NCBI GenBank assembly: GCA_965248155.1
Contig: CBDFIO010000001.1
Coordinates: forward strand, 1,816,350 to 1,880,349
Origin: RFSX01 sp965248155
GTDB lineage: Bacteria > Bacteroidota > Bacteroidia > Chitinophagales > Saprospiraceae
Direction: 5' to 3'
Length of the DNA stretch: 64,000 nucleotides
Position numbers and translations under genes: made by a program. This document shows, in pieces, positions 9,570 to 18,221 of the stretch. Under the pieces are notes generated by a model. The model was not told where the DNA came from. It saw only the letters and a program-made list of their open reading frames with translations, and did no database searches. Each line of letters starts with the position of its first letter. Within the stretch, counting starts at the first letter, position 1.

Positions 9570-10609
9570 TACAGTTTCTGCTTTTGGTGTGTCACATAAT
9601 TTCTCCACCTCTCAATTACTTCTGACATGTCAGCTGGTAAATCAGATTCAAACCGTACATATTCTTGAGTCTTTGGATGTATAAACCCTATGGACTTTGC
9701 ATGGAGAGCATGCCGTTCTATACACTTAAAGCAATTATGAACAAACTGCTTGTACTTGGTAAATATCGTGCCCTTGCGAATTTGATCTCCACCATATTTC
9801 TGATCGTTAAATAGTGGATGTCCTTTGTTAGAAAGGTGAACCCTAATCTGATGGGTTCTTCCAGTTTCCAGTTTACATTTAATCATGGTTACATAATAGA
9901 ATGACTCTATGACTTCATAATGAGTGACTGCATGTTTGCCTGATTCATTTTCTGGGAACACATGCATCCTCAAATTATCGGTTGGATGACGGCCAATATT
10001 ACCTTCAATTGTGTCCTTCTCAGGTTCTGGATCCCCCCAAACTAAAGCAACATATTCCCTGTCAATCGTATGATCAAAAAACTGCTTGGCCAGGTGGGTC
10101 ATCGCTTTTTCAGTTTTAGCGACCACCATCAAACCAGAAGTATCCTTATCAATTCTATGGACGATACCCGATCTGTCATACTCGTTCCCAGGTAAGATTG
10201 GAATATCGGCATTGCCTATATGATGGATGAGGCCATTCACTAATGTACCGTTTCGGTTTCCGATTCCTGGGTGAACAACAAGGCCTGCCGGTTTATTAAC
10301 AATGATAAGGTCATCATCTTCGTACTGAATATTAAGATCCATTTTTTCAGGTGCGGCCCTGGTCTTTTCTCTTGGTTCTGTAGGAAGAACTACAGTTATT
10401 ATGTCATGAGGCCGAATCTTATAATTAGACTTAATTTGTTTCTCATTGACAAGGATTGATCCATCGCTAACAGCGTTTTGAATCTTATTTCTCGATACTC
10501 CTACGATTCTATCAAATAGAAATTTATCAATTCTGATTGGACTTTGTCCCGGGTCTGCGACAAAGCGCATATGCTCAAATAGTTTTTCATCTTCCATTTT
10601 CAAATTCAC
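9569..10609 (-). CDS. rluD: RluD-family 23S rRNA pseudouridine synthase
   Basis: This 346-residue protein has an N-terminal S4 RNA-binding domain (RIDKFLFDRIVGVSRNKIQ, about residues 25-90) and a pseudouridine synthase core. The core carries the catalytic aspartate motif HRIDKDTSGLMVVAKT, IIVNKPAGLVVHPG, and the C-terminal RTHQIRVHLSNKGHPLFND motif. The RluA/RluD group modifies uridines in helix 69 and related sites of 23S rRNA. It is the first gene of the coupled set rluD-luxC-nth on the minus strand, with TAATG joining it to the next gene. RluD is favoured over RluC by overall architecture, but the exact site cannot be read. Confidence 0.93.
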   Translation of the reverse strand: MNLKMEDEKLFEHMRFVADPGQSPIRIDKFLFDRIVGVSRNKIQNAVSDGSILVNEKQIKSNYKIRPHDIITVVLPTEPREKTRAAPEKMDLNIQYEDDDLIIVNKPAGLVVHPGIGNRNGTLVNGLIHHIGNADIPILPGNEYDRSGIVHRIDKDTSGLMVVAKTEKAMTHLAKQFFDHTIDREYVALVWGDPEPEKDTIEGNIGRHPTDNLRMHVFPENESGKHAVTHYEVIESFYYVTMIKCKLETGRTHQIRVHLSNKGHPLFNDQKYGGDQIRKGTIFTKYKQFVHNCFKCIERHALHAKSIGFIHPKTQEYVRFESDLPADMSEVIERWRNYVTHQKQKL

Positions 10610-10618
10610 TTTATTAAA

Positions 10619-11386
10619 TCATAAAAAAGTATATGATATTCCAAGCTGTAATCGAAGATGATTCGTCTGGCTCGTTTCATTTCTAAAATTATCAATAGAA
10701 ATTTCTTCTGTTTCTTCATCATCAATTGTATAGCTGATAGCATTACCGCTATAGTAATATAATTTTGCTACTATAAAGGATTGACTGGTTAAGTGCAAAG
10801 TAAACCCTGTGCTCAATCCAAATGATATTCCCATATCAAATTCATTGACATCAAAGTCGGTCGTTTCTTCAGCATCATAAAAAGTAGTAGATGTTGAAGT
10901 ATAAAACATGTTCGTTCCAAAAGAAGCTTCAGCAAAAGGTTCTACTTTCCAAAAAAAGAAAGGAAGATAATATCTATATATAAAATGTGCTCCTAAAAAA
11001 TTGGAGCCTGTTCTTTCACTAATTTCTATTTGTCCGGATTGTCCCGGTACAATCAAATTATTACTTATCGCACCTATATGAGTGTAGCTCAGCTGGAATC
11101 CAAAAAAATCATATTGATCTGAATCTCTTTCAACAAGGTATGACAATGACAAACCAAAAAGGTCTCTGTCAAGAACTCGGCCGAAAGTATTAACCGGAAA
11201 AACCGGATCAATTGTGAATTCGACAACTTTAGCCCTATAGTCCTCTTCAGTATAATCCTCTTCAGTAAATTCTTCTACTTCTTCTTGTGCTATAATAGGA
11301 TTTGAAAAAGAACATACAAATAAAAAGAAGAGCAAAATATTTGACCTGATACCAGAGCTTGTCATATATTTATTTCCAATCATCAA
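10619..11386 (-). CDS. Outer-membrane beta-barrel protein, unknown role
   Basis: This 255-residue protein has a signal peptide with hydrophobic core ILLFFLFVCSFSNPIIAQ, then a highly acidic linker (EEVEEFTEEDYTEEDY). The remainder is rich in alternating hydrophobic/aromatic strands and ends in LRLQLGISYTFL, typical of small outer-membrane barrels. An internal ATG at 11365 is an equally good start. A -7 box (TACCTTTG on the minus strand) lies 20 bases upstream of the longer start. The gene precedes rluD by only nine bases and may share its transcript. No family name can be assigned. Confidence 0.7.
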   Translation of the reverse strand: MMIGNKYMTSSGIRSNILLFFLFVCSFSNPIIAQEEVEEFTEEDYTEEDYRAKVVEFTIDPVFPVNTFGRVLDRDLFGLSLSYLVERDSDQYDFFGFQLSYTHIGAISNNLIVPGQSGQIEISERTGSNFLGAHFIYRYYLPFFFWKVEPFAEASFGTNMFYTSTSTTFYDAEETTDFDVNEFDMGISFGLSTGFTLHLTSQSFIVAKLYYYSGNAISYTIDDEETEEISIDNFRNETSQTNHLRLQLGISYTFL

Positions 11387-11405
11387 ATTGAAATCATAAT
11401 TTGCA

Positions 11406-11413
11406 CAAAGGTA
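11406..11413 (-). promoter_or_regulatory. -7 box TACCTTTG for the minus-strand outer-membrane protein gene
   Basis: The plus strand reads CAAAGGTA, giving TACCTTTG on the minus strand, an exact TAnnTTTG match 20 bases before the ATG at 11386. It could drive the outer-membrane protein and the following rluD-luxC-nth genes. Confidence 0.6.
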
Positions 11414-11462
11414 ATGATAATAGGGTCATAAATGTTTTACTAATTAATTAAGAAAGTCTGAA

Positions 11463-12663
11463 ATGTCTCACTGGAAGAATTTAAATTTCGAAACTATTTG
11501 TACTAAAGAATTAAATGAATTTGAAAGTGGAGATTCTCATGTTCTTCCAATCAATGCAACTTCTGCATTTAGCTATAATAGTATAGAAGATTCTATAGAT
11601 GTTTTTACAGGAAAAAAGGAAGGATACGTATACACGAGATATGGAAATCCTACTATTACTGCTGTGCAAAATAAATTAGCATTACTTGAAGGATATGATC
11701 TGGACGATGACATCCATTGCATACTTTGCAATTCAGGTCTTGCAGCCGTGAGCACCTTATGTCTAAGTCTTCTCAGTTCTTGTGATGAGATTGTTACGCA
11801 GGGAAATCTATATGGTGGTACTACTGAAATATTCAGTAAGGTATTATCAAAAAATGGCATTAAAGTCCATTTTACAGATTTGAAAGACAATAGTCTGGTC
11901 GATTCAATATTGAGTAATAATCCTAAAATCAAATTGATATATTTTGAAACTCCTACAAATCCTACACTTTCTTGTCTTGATATTTCTTTAATGGTTCAGC
12001 TTGCAAAAAAATATAATATCCGGACAGCCATAGACAATACTTTTGCAACACCTTATTTGCAAAGACCTTTTACGCTTGGGGTAGATTTTATCCTTCATTC
12101 TACTACAAAATTTCTAAATGGTCATGGCAATTCAATTGCCGGTGCCAATCCTTTCCAGAAATATAGATGATAAGAACAGGATCTGGGAAGTGATGAAACT
12201 TTTGGGGAGCAATACAAATGCATGGGATGCATGGCTTGTTCATAATGGATTGAAAACACTTAAATTAAGAATGGACAAACATTGTTCGAATGCTACAAAA
12301 ATTGCTCATTTTCTAGAGTCTCACCACAAGGTCACAAAGGTGAATTATCCAGGTCTTGAAACAAATATGGATCACAATATTGCAAAAAAACAGATGAGTC
12401 AATTTGGAGCAATGTTAAGTTTCGAAATTGAGGGCGGATTAGAAGAGAGTAAGAAATTTATGAATGATACCAGGCTTTGTACCATTAGTTCAACATTGGG
12501 AAATATTGATACCTTATTGCTTCATCCTGTAAGTTCTTCTCATCTAAACGTTCCGGAGGAGATCAGAGCGCAATTTGGAATTACAGATGGATTAATTCGA
12601 GTTTCTGTAGGGATAGAAAATGTAGATGATTTGATTTCAGATATGGATCAGGTACTGGGGTAA
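11463..12663 (+). pseudogene. Cys/Met-metabolism PLP enzyme (MetB/MegL type), split by one-base insertion
   Basis: Two overlapping frames (11463-12170 and 12118-12663) together make one ~400-residue trans-sulfuration enzyme: cystathionine gamma-synthase, gamma-lyase or methionine gamma-lyase. Visible motifs are YTRYGNPTITAVQNKLALLEG, the PLP-ring region SGLAAVSTLCLS, YFETPTNPTLSCLDI, the IDNTFATPYLQRP aspartate, the Schiff-base lysine motif HSTTKFLNGHGNSIAGA, and a normal C-terminal domain (RLCTISSTLGNIDTLLLHP, ITDGLIRVSVGIEN). The frame changes right after IAGA. Removing one A of the pair at 12147-12148 restores ILSRNIDDKNRIWEVM. Every other motif is intact, so an artefactual base or a very recent mutation is likelier than old decay. 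Confidence 0.88.
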
Positions 12664-13478
12664 TTATTTATCAACAACGAGAATTTCAACACGGCGATTC
12701 TGGATTCTATCTTCCTCATTTAACTCTGGTTCAATCAATCTAAATGCTCCTCCAAAACCTTTATACGAGAGTCGTGTAGAATCAATGCCATTATGAATGA
12801 GATACTTGTAAATATGTTCAGCTCTATTGATAGATAAATTATAGGTCCTTGTATCTCTATCCCAACCGTCATCAAATTTTTGATAATCCAGACAACATAC
12901 ATGACCTTGAATTTCTATTTTAATATTTTGATGCTCTTGGAGAATGGAGAGTAATCTTTTCAATTCGGCACCGATCTTTTCATAAGAATATGACGGGCTC
13001 CATAAAAATTCAAATTGCGGAGAATAAGTTTTTCACCAATTCCAATATCAACAAGTTCCTCTACATTACTCAGAGGATTGATTAATTTCAATATTACGAT
13101 TCTATGATCCTGGACTCCACCTCCTACATCTCTATATCCCAGATTATCAATTTCACCTTTTGAATCTGTTAATATTGTATCAATGAAATAAGCATATTGA
13201 TTATTTATAAGATGAACAAGCTTTTCAACTCTCTTATCCGATAAAATTTTATTGGAATTTTGCCTCCCCAGGTAATCTGCACTCCCACTTACACTTAATT
13301 GATATTTAACAGAGGAGTCTTGTTTACTGAAAAAAGTAGTGATTTGGGCTTCATGTTTTTCTGTTATATCTGAATATCCAATTTTATAATGGAGTTGAAG
13401 ACTATCAAGCTGGGCAAATGAAAAGCCAGATAGTAGGATCGCAAATATGAAAAGTGAATATTTCATTTTCATTATCAA
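12664..13478 (-). pseudogene. OmpA-like peptidoglycan-associated protein, split by one-base deletion
   Basis: The N-terminal frame (13478-12960) has a signal peptide (YSLFIFAILLSGFSFAQ) and one OmpA-like segment with NKILSDKRVEKLVHLI. The C-terminal frame (12963-12664) continues with a second OmpA domain: IKIEIQGHVCC, NLSINRAEHIYKYLIHNGID, RLSYKGFGG and QNRRVEILVVDK. The minus-strand run of five T (13004-13008) needs one more T to read NLNFLWSPSYSYEKIGAELK, which joins the two frames perfectly. The restored protein is about 271 residues with two OmpA-like modules, probably anchoring the envelope to peptidoglycan. The homopolymer position suggests a sequencing error or slippage. Confidence 0.8.
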
Positions 13479-13508
13479 TTACAACTAAAATGATAAAATA
13501 TTATTGCT

Positions 13509-14015
13509 TTAAATGCTTCTACCACGCCTTCCTAGTTCCACCAGTCTAAGGTTTTTAATCTCTGAATTATGACATTCAAATAATAGCATAGTCCTGAATA
13601 GGTGAGTTCCAAAATGACCACAAGCTCCGGGATTCATATGCAAAATGTTCAATTTAGCATCTTTAAGAACCTTACAAATATGGGAATGACCACAGATGTA
13701 TAAATCTGGCCGGTGCTTATCAAGTATTACTTTAACTCTTTTAGTGTAACGTCCTGGATATCCGCCAATATGCGTCATGAATACTTTTACTCCTTCACAT
13801 CTAAAGAAATTATCCAAAGGCAATTCAGATCTCACTTTATGATCATCAATATTACCATAGACCCCTCTTACAACAGATATGTTTTCCAATTGCTCAAAAA
13901 GTTCAAAATTTCCTATATCACCAGCATGCCAAATCTCATCAGCAGATTCAAGATGATTGATTACATCCTTTCCGAGAAAGCTATGCGTATCTGATATTAG
14001 TGCTATTTTCTTCAA
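13509..14015 (-). CDS. YfcE/MJ0936-type metallophosphoesterase
   Basis: This 168-residue calcineurin-like phosphodiesterase has metal ligands visible in IALISDTHSFLG, WHAGDIGNFE, VYGNIDDH, FMTHIGGYPG and ICGHSHICK, which is the full set of this family. It probably hydrolyses phosphodiesters with Mn or similar metals; the substrate is unknown. The start is the TTG at 14015 (LKKIALISDTH). The frame stays open to an ATG at 14099, but that extension would run through the terminator hairpin of the preceding gene, so it is rejected. It follows the giant T9SS gene pair on the same strand but is separated from it by the terminator. Confidence 0.85.
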   Translation of the reverse strand: MKKIALISDTHSFLGKDVINHLESADEIWHAGDIGNFELFEQLENISVVRGVYGNIDDHKVRSELPLDNFFRCEGVKVFMTHIGGYPGRYTKRVKVILDKHRPDLYICGHSHICKVLKDAKLNILHMNPGACGHFGTHLFRTMLLFECHNSEIKNLRLVELGRRGRSI

Positions 14016-14043
14016 GCTATAAATATAGAAGAATGCTAAATGC

Positions 14044-14076
14044 AAAAAAAAAAGCCGGACAGTATTAATGTCCGGC
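14044..14076 (-). terminator. Rho-independent terminator of the giant T9SS gene pair
   Basis: A perfect 8-bp stem, GCCGGACA (14054-14061) and TGTCCGGC (14069-14076), with a seven-base loop is followed on the minus strand by ten T residues (A run 14044-14053). It lies 24 bases after the stop of the 14100-18197 gene, in the right orientation to end that transcript. Confidence 0.9.
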
Positions 14077-14099
14077 GTTGTGTACAAAAAAGAACACAA

Positions 14100-17000
14100 T
14101 TATTTAACCACGATCATTTTTCTTGTAACTATCGAAGATTGACTCTCGACTCTGTAAAAGAGTACACCATTAGAATTTAATTCTGAAGCATTGATAAGGA
14201 ATTCATTAATTCCTTTATCGAATGTCTTAGATAGATTTTTGATCAAACTTCCATTAGAATCAAATATTGATAGAGCTACTTTTTGTCTCTTTGGTATAGA
14301 AAAGGCTATACTGGTGAAATCATCAAAGGGGTTGGGTTCATTTTGAAAAACTTCAAGTTGTGTATAGCTTTCATCTTTAGCACCATGTACTACCATAGAA
14401 AGCTTTTCTATTTCATAGTTTTCATTATATATTTCAGCAGATATAAAATTTGAATTTATATCAAATAAGGAAGCAATATCAGAATCAATTCTTGATTCAA
14501 AATAGGCAGTAAAAAGTATCTCCGATTCTGAAAGATCGATCCCACTAAGATCATCAATACTTACTGTAATTGTTCCTTCTTGTGAATTCAGAAGAGCAAA
14601 ATTCTCTTGTGTAATATCAAGCGCTCCCCTATCAATCCCTTCAAAAACTAAAGCTGTTTCATCAAAGGAGATTGTGAATTGCATTCCCAGAATTGAAGCA
14701 TCTTTTTCAATTCGAAGAGGAATTCCTACAAGATCTCCTTTCGCAAAGATTACGTTATCGGTACTTATAAAGACAGAGTTGTCTTTTCTCTGAATTTCGC
14801 CATCATCATTTACATTATTTATTACAATGGAGTTATTAACATCTCCTACTTTGATTCCTATGAAATCTGCTTCCATTTCGGAATTCTGAACATCTAAAAG
14901 ATCAAGGTACGAAGGATAATTCCATGGCGCCAGTGGATCTAAAAAGGTATGTTTCTCGGGTACAAATACCCATGATTCATTTTCTGGGTATGATTCATAA
15001 ATTCCTAAAATCAGTTTTCTTAATTGTATCAAATCAATAGCGCTGATTGATCCATTTGCATCAATATCTGCAGCAATTAATTTGTATGGAGAATCAAGAA
15101 AGTTCTGACCGAGAATATGGCTTTGGATCATTAAGAGATCCAAAGTAGATACTCCATTTAATGGATCATCATCATTATAAGGCAAGAGTTTGTATTGTCC
15201 ATTATTTTCTATATTCTCAAATGCATATGCACCGGTAATATTTGTCATTTCCATGTCCGAACCTTCTTCATTCATATTCAATAACTCTACCATCACTTCT
15301 TCAATTGGTTCATCTTTTTCAGTTAGTATTTCTCCAGCAATCATTGCCATACCAGACAAGTCAGGACAATAATCCTGGGTGTCTTGCAATTGTAAAAAGA
15401 CATGACATGAGGATGAAAGTCCGGCTTCATCGATTACGAATATATCCAGTTGAATTGTTTCTGAAATACCGTTTGGTATATCGCTGCAAGTAAAGGTTCT
15501 TGAACTTTCTGGGTAATTGATTTCATCTGTATCTACGAAAGAGAATGATATGTTATCAAGTCCATTGCATCCTCCAACACTCTTAAGATCAAAATCAGAT
15601 GCCCAGACTATAGTTTCCTGATTGTAGCCCATAGTCCATACAAGTTCAGCCCTACAGATCGGTGTTGGTTCTTTATCTCCAACAACATTAAAGTAAATTG
15701 TACAACTCGATTGACCTCCCCCACAATGGTTAACTGCATAATAGGTAATCTTATGTTCTCCGACTGGATATATGTCACTTGCATCATTGCCATTTCCTAC
15801 ATAATCAATAGTTCCATTACTAAAGGCATCTATCTCCCAGGATACAGACATACTTGCATTGCAAGTACTGCTAAATGTAACTCCGAGGTCCACATAAGCT
15901 TCGCATAAAGGACTTGTTGCATTCACAATTATATCTTGTTGCGGGCATGTAAATATTACAATTCCAGAGTTACTTATATTAATTTCTTGAACGTGAGACA
16001 AGGTGTATGCATGAGGATAATGAGGATTAAAACGACACCAGTCCACGATCTTCCAAGTTCTTAATATTTTATAGCAGACTCCGTTATTATTTGTTGTGTA
16101 AGGCGCTTCATCTTTATAGCTAATTGCAATATTGGTACAATCAAATAATTTATTAGCTATGGGTTTGCCAGTAAACTCAGGATGAATATTAGGTCCAAAT
16201 GCACATTCATCAATAGTTACATCAACAGGGAAGGTAAAATCTCCAACTTCTAATGCATCCGTGTTTTTAGCAGGATCAATATAGATCCGTTGGTTGCAAT
16301 TTTTAAGAACGTTTCCATCATCATCAATTACATCTACTTGACGATATATCGTACCTGTACCGCATGATAAATCATAATCTTGAATATCAAACCAATCCGC
16401 TCCAATATTAATTCCGGAATCACAACCATTTTCTCCGGTTGGAATTCCAATTATATCTCTGTCAGTATAATCAGCACCACAATCCAAATCTATATCAGCT
16501 GGACATTCTACTTTTGGTGTTGCATGACTTCTAACTGTAACAATTCCAAGGCATTCGCTATAATTCCCATTTATATCATAAGCCCTCATCCTGACGGTTA
16601 TGGTTTCCCCTAAATCTTCACAACAAAAATGGACACTTGGGCCCCATCCATAAATCCCATGTTCCGGATACGATGGACAAGATGAATTTTCTCTCTTTAC
16701 TTCAAAGAAGGCTACATCACCACAAGGATCGAAACTCGCATCGTCGAACGTTTCAGCGAAAATTTCTGTTACCCCTGTTGAAGTTAACTGCACTTTCGTA
16801 TAGCCTTCACAAATTGCAGTCGGTGGTTCCTGATCATCAATTTGGATTTCAAAATAGCAACAAGCACTTGTCAAGTTACTATCTATCAACTCTGGGATAG
16901 TTTCTAAATAAGAAGACCTATTTCCACAGTCGTCACTATAACAGTAGCGTACCCATACTGATTCAAGAATGCTAGGAATAGTAAATGTACTATCCTCATT

Positions 17001-18197
17001 TATTTCGACCGGATAATAATCTCCGGTCTTTGGTTGTGTTATTCCTTCTATCGCTTCCAGGTATTCTACGGTTACTGATATAGGAAGTGAACATTCATCA
17101 ACCACTTTAATTTTTGTTAAGGTATCAAATAATCCATATGGATCCAGAATAACATCTGTTACGCAGTGATACCAATCTGCTGGATAAAGAATTGTATCTG
17201 ATGGGCATTCAACAATAGGTGAACTGTTATCAATAATTTTGATCACCTGACCTCGCGATACAGATTCACCAGTACACCAATCTAATACAAACCATTCTCT
17301 CAATAATTTTCGCTGGACCCCACATTGAGAATACTCTATGTCATTCCAATAGAATTGAATATTTGGGCAGAATGCGCCTAAGGGATAACCCGTCAACTCT
17401 GGTGATACATCATTAAATATATCGCAATCATCAGTATATTCTACGATGTAATCATCCGGAAATTCGATATCCTTAAGAATATATTGTTCAACAAAAATTT
17501 CTTGTTGGCACACATCTGTAAATCCCGCTTCATCTATCGCAGTCCAAGTCCTCAATATTGAAACAGCATATCCATTCACACACATAACATTAGACGTATC
17601 ATCTACAAATGTCAGGCTGGAACTAAAATAATCACAGAAGCCGATAACATCTGGTTCATCAGGACCAATCCCATTGGTATAGTCAAAACAGTCCAATATA
17701 ACCGGAGGTAGAAATCCATCTACACAACCGATAATCTTAGGACCAACTTTATCTTCAACATTAATATATCCCCAACAGCTTATGCTACAAGGTATCAAGC
17801 TTATTGATGCTTTTATTGTAGTATTTACATGTTCAAGTCCAACTACATGACCTGGAATATAAATTCCATTTTCGTCAAATAAATCAATTGAGTAATTAAT
17901 CGGTGAATCTGGACAATAAACAAAGGGTGGATCTTCAAGAATCAAATCTGCAGTTACTGCTGCATAGCAGTTCTCATTTATAGAAACATTGATGGAGGAG
18001 TTACATGCCAGGCTAATAATATCACAATTATCAACACATGGATCTTGAGCCACAGAATTGGTTGGCATAAAACAAGCAATCAATATAATCGATGCTAATA
18101 AAGTCGTCTTTATCCCATTCTTGGCCTCTCCAAATATGTTAAATATTCTATTCATCTCGAATCGCGTTATGTAAGGGTTTGGTATATTTATTGTCAT
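14100..18197 (-). CDS. Giant T9SS-secreted protein with dockerin-like and cohesin-like modules
   Basis: This 1365-residue exported protein has a signal peptide near residues 30-50 (TTLLASIILIACFMPTNSVAQ region). Cysteine-rich HYR/Ig-like repeats fill about residues 55-990, many with TRTW or RTWKIVDWC-type motifs. A dockerin-like pair follows at about 1015-1070 (GVSTLDLLMIQSHILG, AADIDANGSISAIDLIQLRKLILG), then a cohesin-like domain at about 1140-1245. The T9SS type A sorting domain is at about 1280-1365 (NEPNPFDDFTSIAFSIP ... SIVTRKMIVVK). It is a cell-surface or released protein; adhesion or matrix function is inferred. It follows its larger paralogue after 24 bases and ends at a strong terminator, so the two form an operon. 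The start at 18197 has a purine-rich AAGAAAGAG upstream; 18155 is an alternative. Confidence 0.85.
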   Translation of the reverse strand: MTINIPNPYITRFEMNRIFNIFGEAKNGIKTTLLASIILIACFMPTNSVAQDPCVDNCDIISLACNSSINVSINENCYAAVTADLILEDPPFVYCPDSPINYSIDLFDENGIYIPGHVVGLEHVNTTIKASISLIPCSISCWGYINVEDKVGPKIIGCVDGFLPPVILDCFDYTNGIGPDEPDVIGFCDYFSSSLTFVDDTSNVMCVNGYAVSILRTWTAIDEAGFTDVCQQEIFVEQYILKDIEFPDDYIVEYTDDCDIFNDVSPELTGYPLGAFCPNIQFYWNDIEYSQCGVQRKLLREWFVLDWCTGESVSRGQVIKIIDNSSPIVECPSDTILYPADWYHCVTDVILDPYGLFDTLTKIKVVDECSLPISVTVEYLEAIEGITQPKTGDYYPVEINEDSTFTIPSILESVWVRYCYSDDCGNRSSYLETIPELIDSNLTSACCYFEIQIDDQEPPTAICEGYTKVQLTSTGVTEIFAETFDDASFDPCGDVAFFEVKRENSSCPSYPEHGIYGWGPSVHFCCEDLGETITVRMRAYDINGNYSECLGIVTVRSHATPKVECPADIDLDCGADYTDRDIIGIPTGENGCDSGINIGADWFDIQDYDLSCGTGTIYRQVDVIDDDGNVLKNCNQRIYIDPAKNTDALEVGDFTFPVDVTIDECAFGPNIHPEFTGKPIANKLFDCTNIAISYKDEAPYTTNNNGVCYKILRTWKIVDWCRFNPHYPHAYTLSHVQEINISNSGIVIFTCPQQDIIVNATSPLCEAYVDLGVTFSSTCNASMSVSWEIDAFSNGTIDYVGNGNDASDIYPVGEHKITYYAVNHCGGGQSSCTIYFNVVGDKEPTPICRAELVWTMGYNQETIVWASDFDLKSVGGCNGLDNISFSFVDTDEINYPESSRTFTCSDIPNGISETIQLDIFVIDEAGLSSSCHVFLQLQDTQDYCPDLSGMAMIAGEILTEKDEPIEEVMVELLNMNEEGSDMEMTNITGAYAFENIENNGQYKLLPYNDDDPLNGVSTLDLLMIQSHILGQNFLDSPYKLIAADIDANGSISAIDLIQLRKLILGIYESYPENESWVFVPEKHTFLDPLAPWNYPSYLDLLDVQNSEMEADFIGIKVGDVNNSIVINNVNDDGEIQRKDNSVFISTDNVIFAKGDLVGIPLRIEKDASILGMQFTISFDETALVFEGIDRGALDITQENFALLNSQEGTITVSIDDLSGIDLSESEILFTAYFESRIDSDIASLFDINSNFISAEIYNENYEIEKLSMVVHGAKDESYTQLEVFQNEPNPFDDFTSIAFSIPKRQKVALSIFDSNGSLIKNLSKTFDKGINEFLINASELNSNGVLFYRVESQSSIVTRKMIVVK

Positions 18198-18221
18198 CTC
18201 TTTCTTCTTATTTGTTTGAGA

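Noticed and set aside
14016..14099. Longer N-terminus for the phosphoesterase from the ATG at 14099
   Set aside because: It would translate through the terminator hairpin and T-run of the preceding transcript, and the family fold begins at the TTG at 14015.
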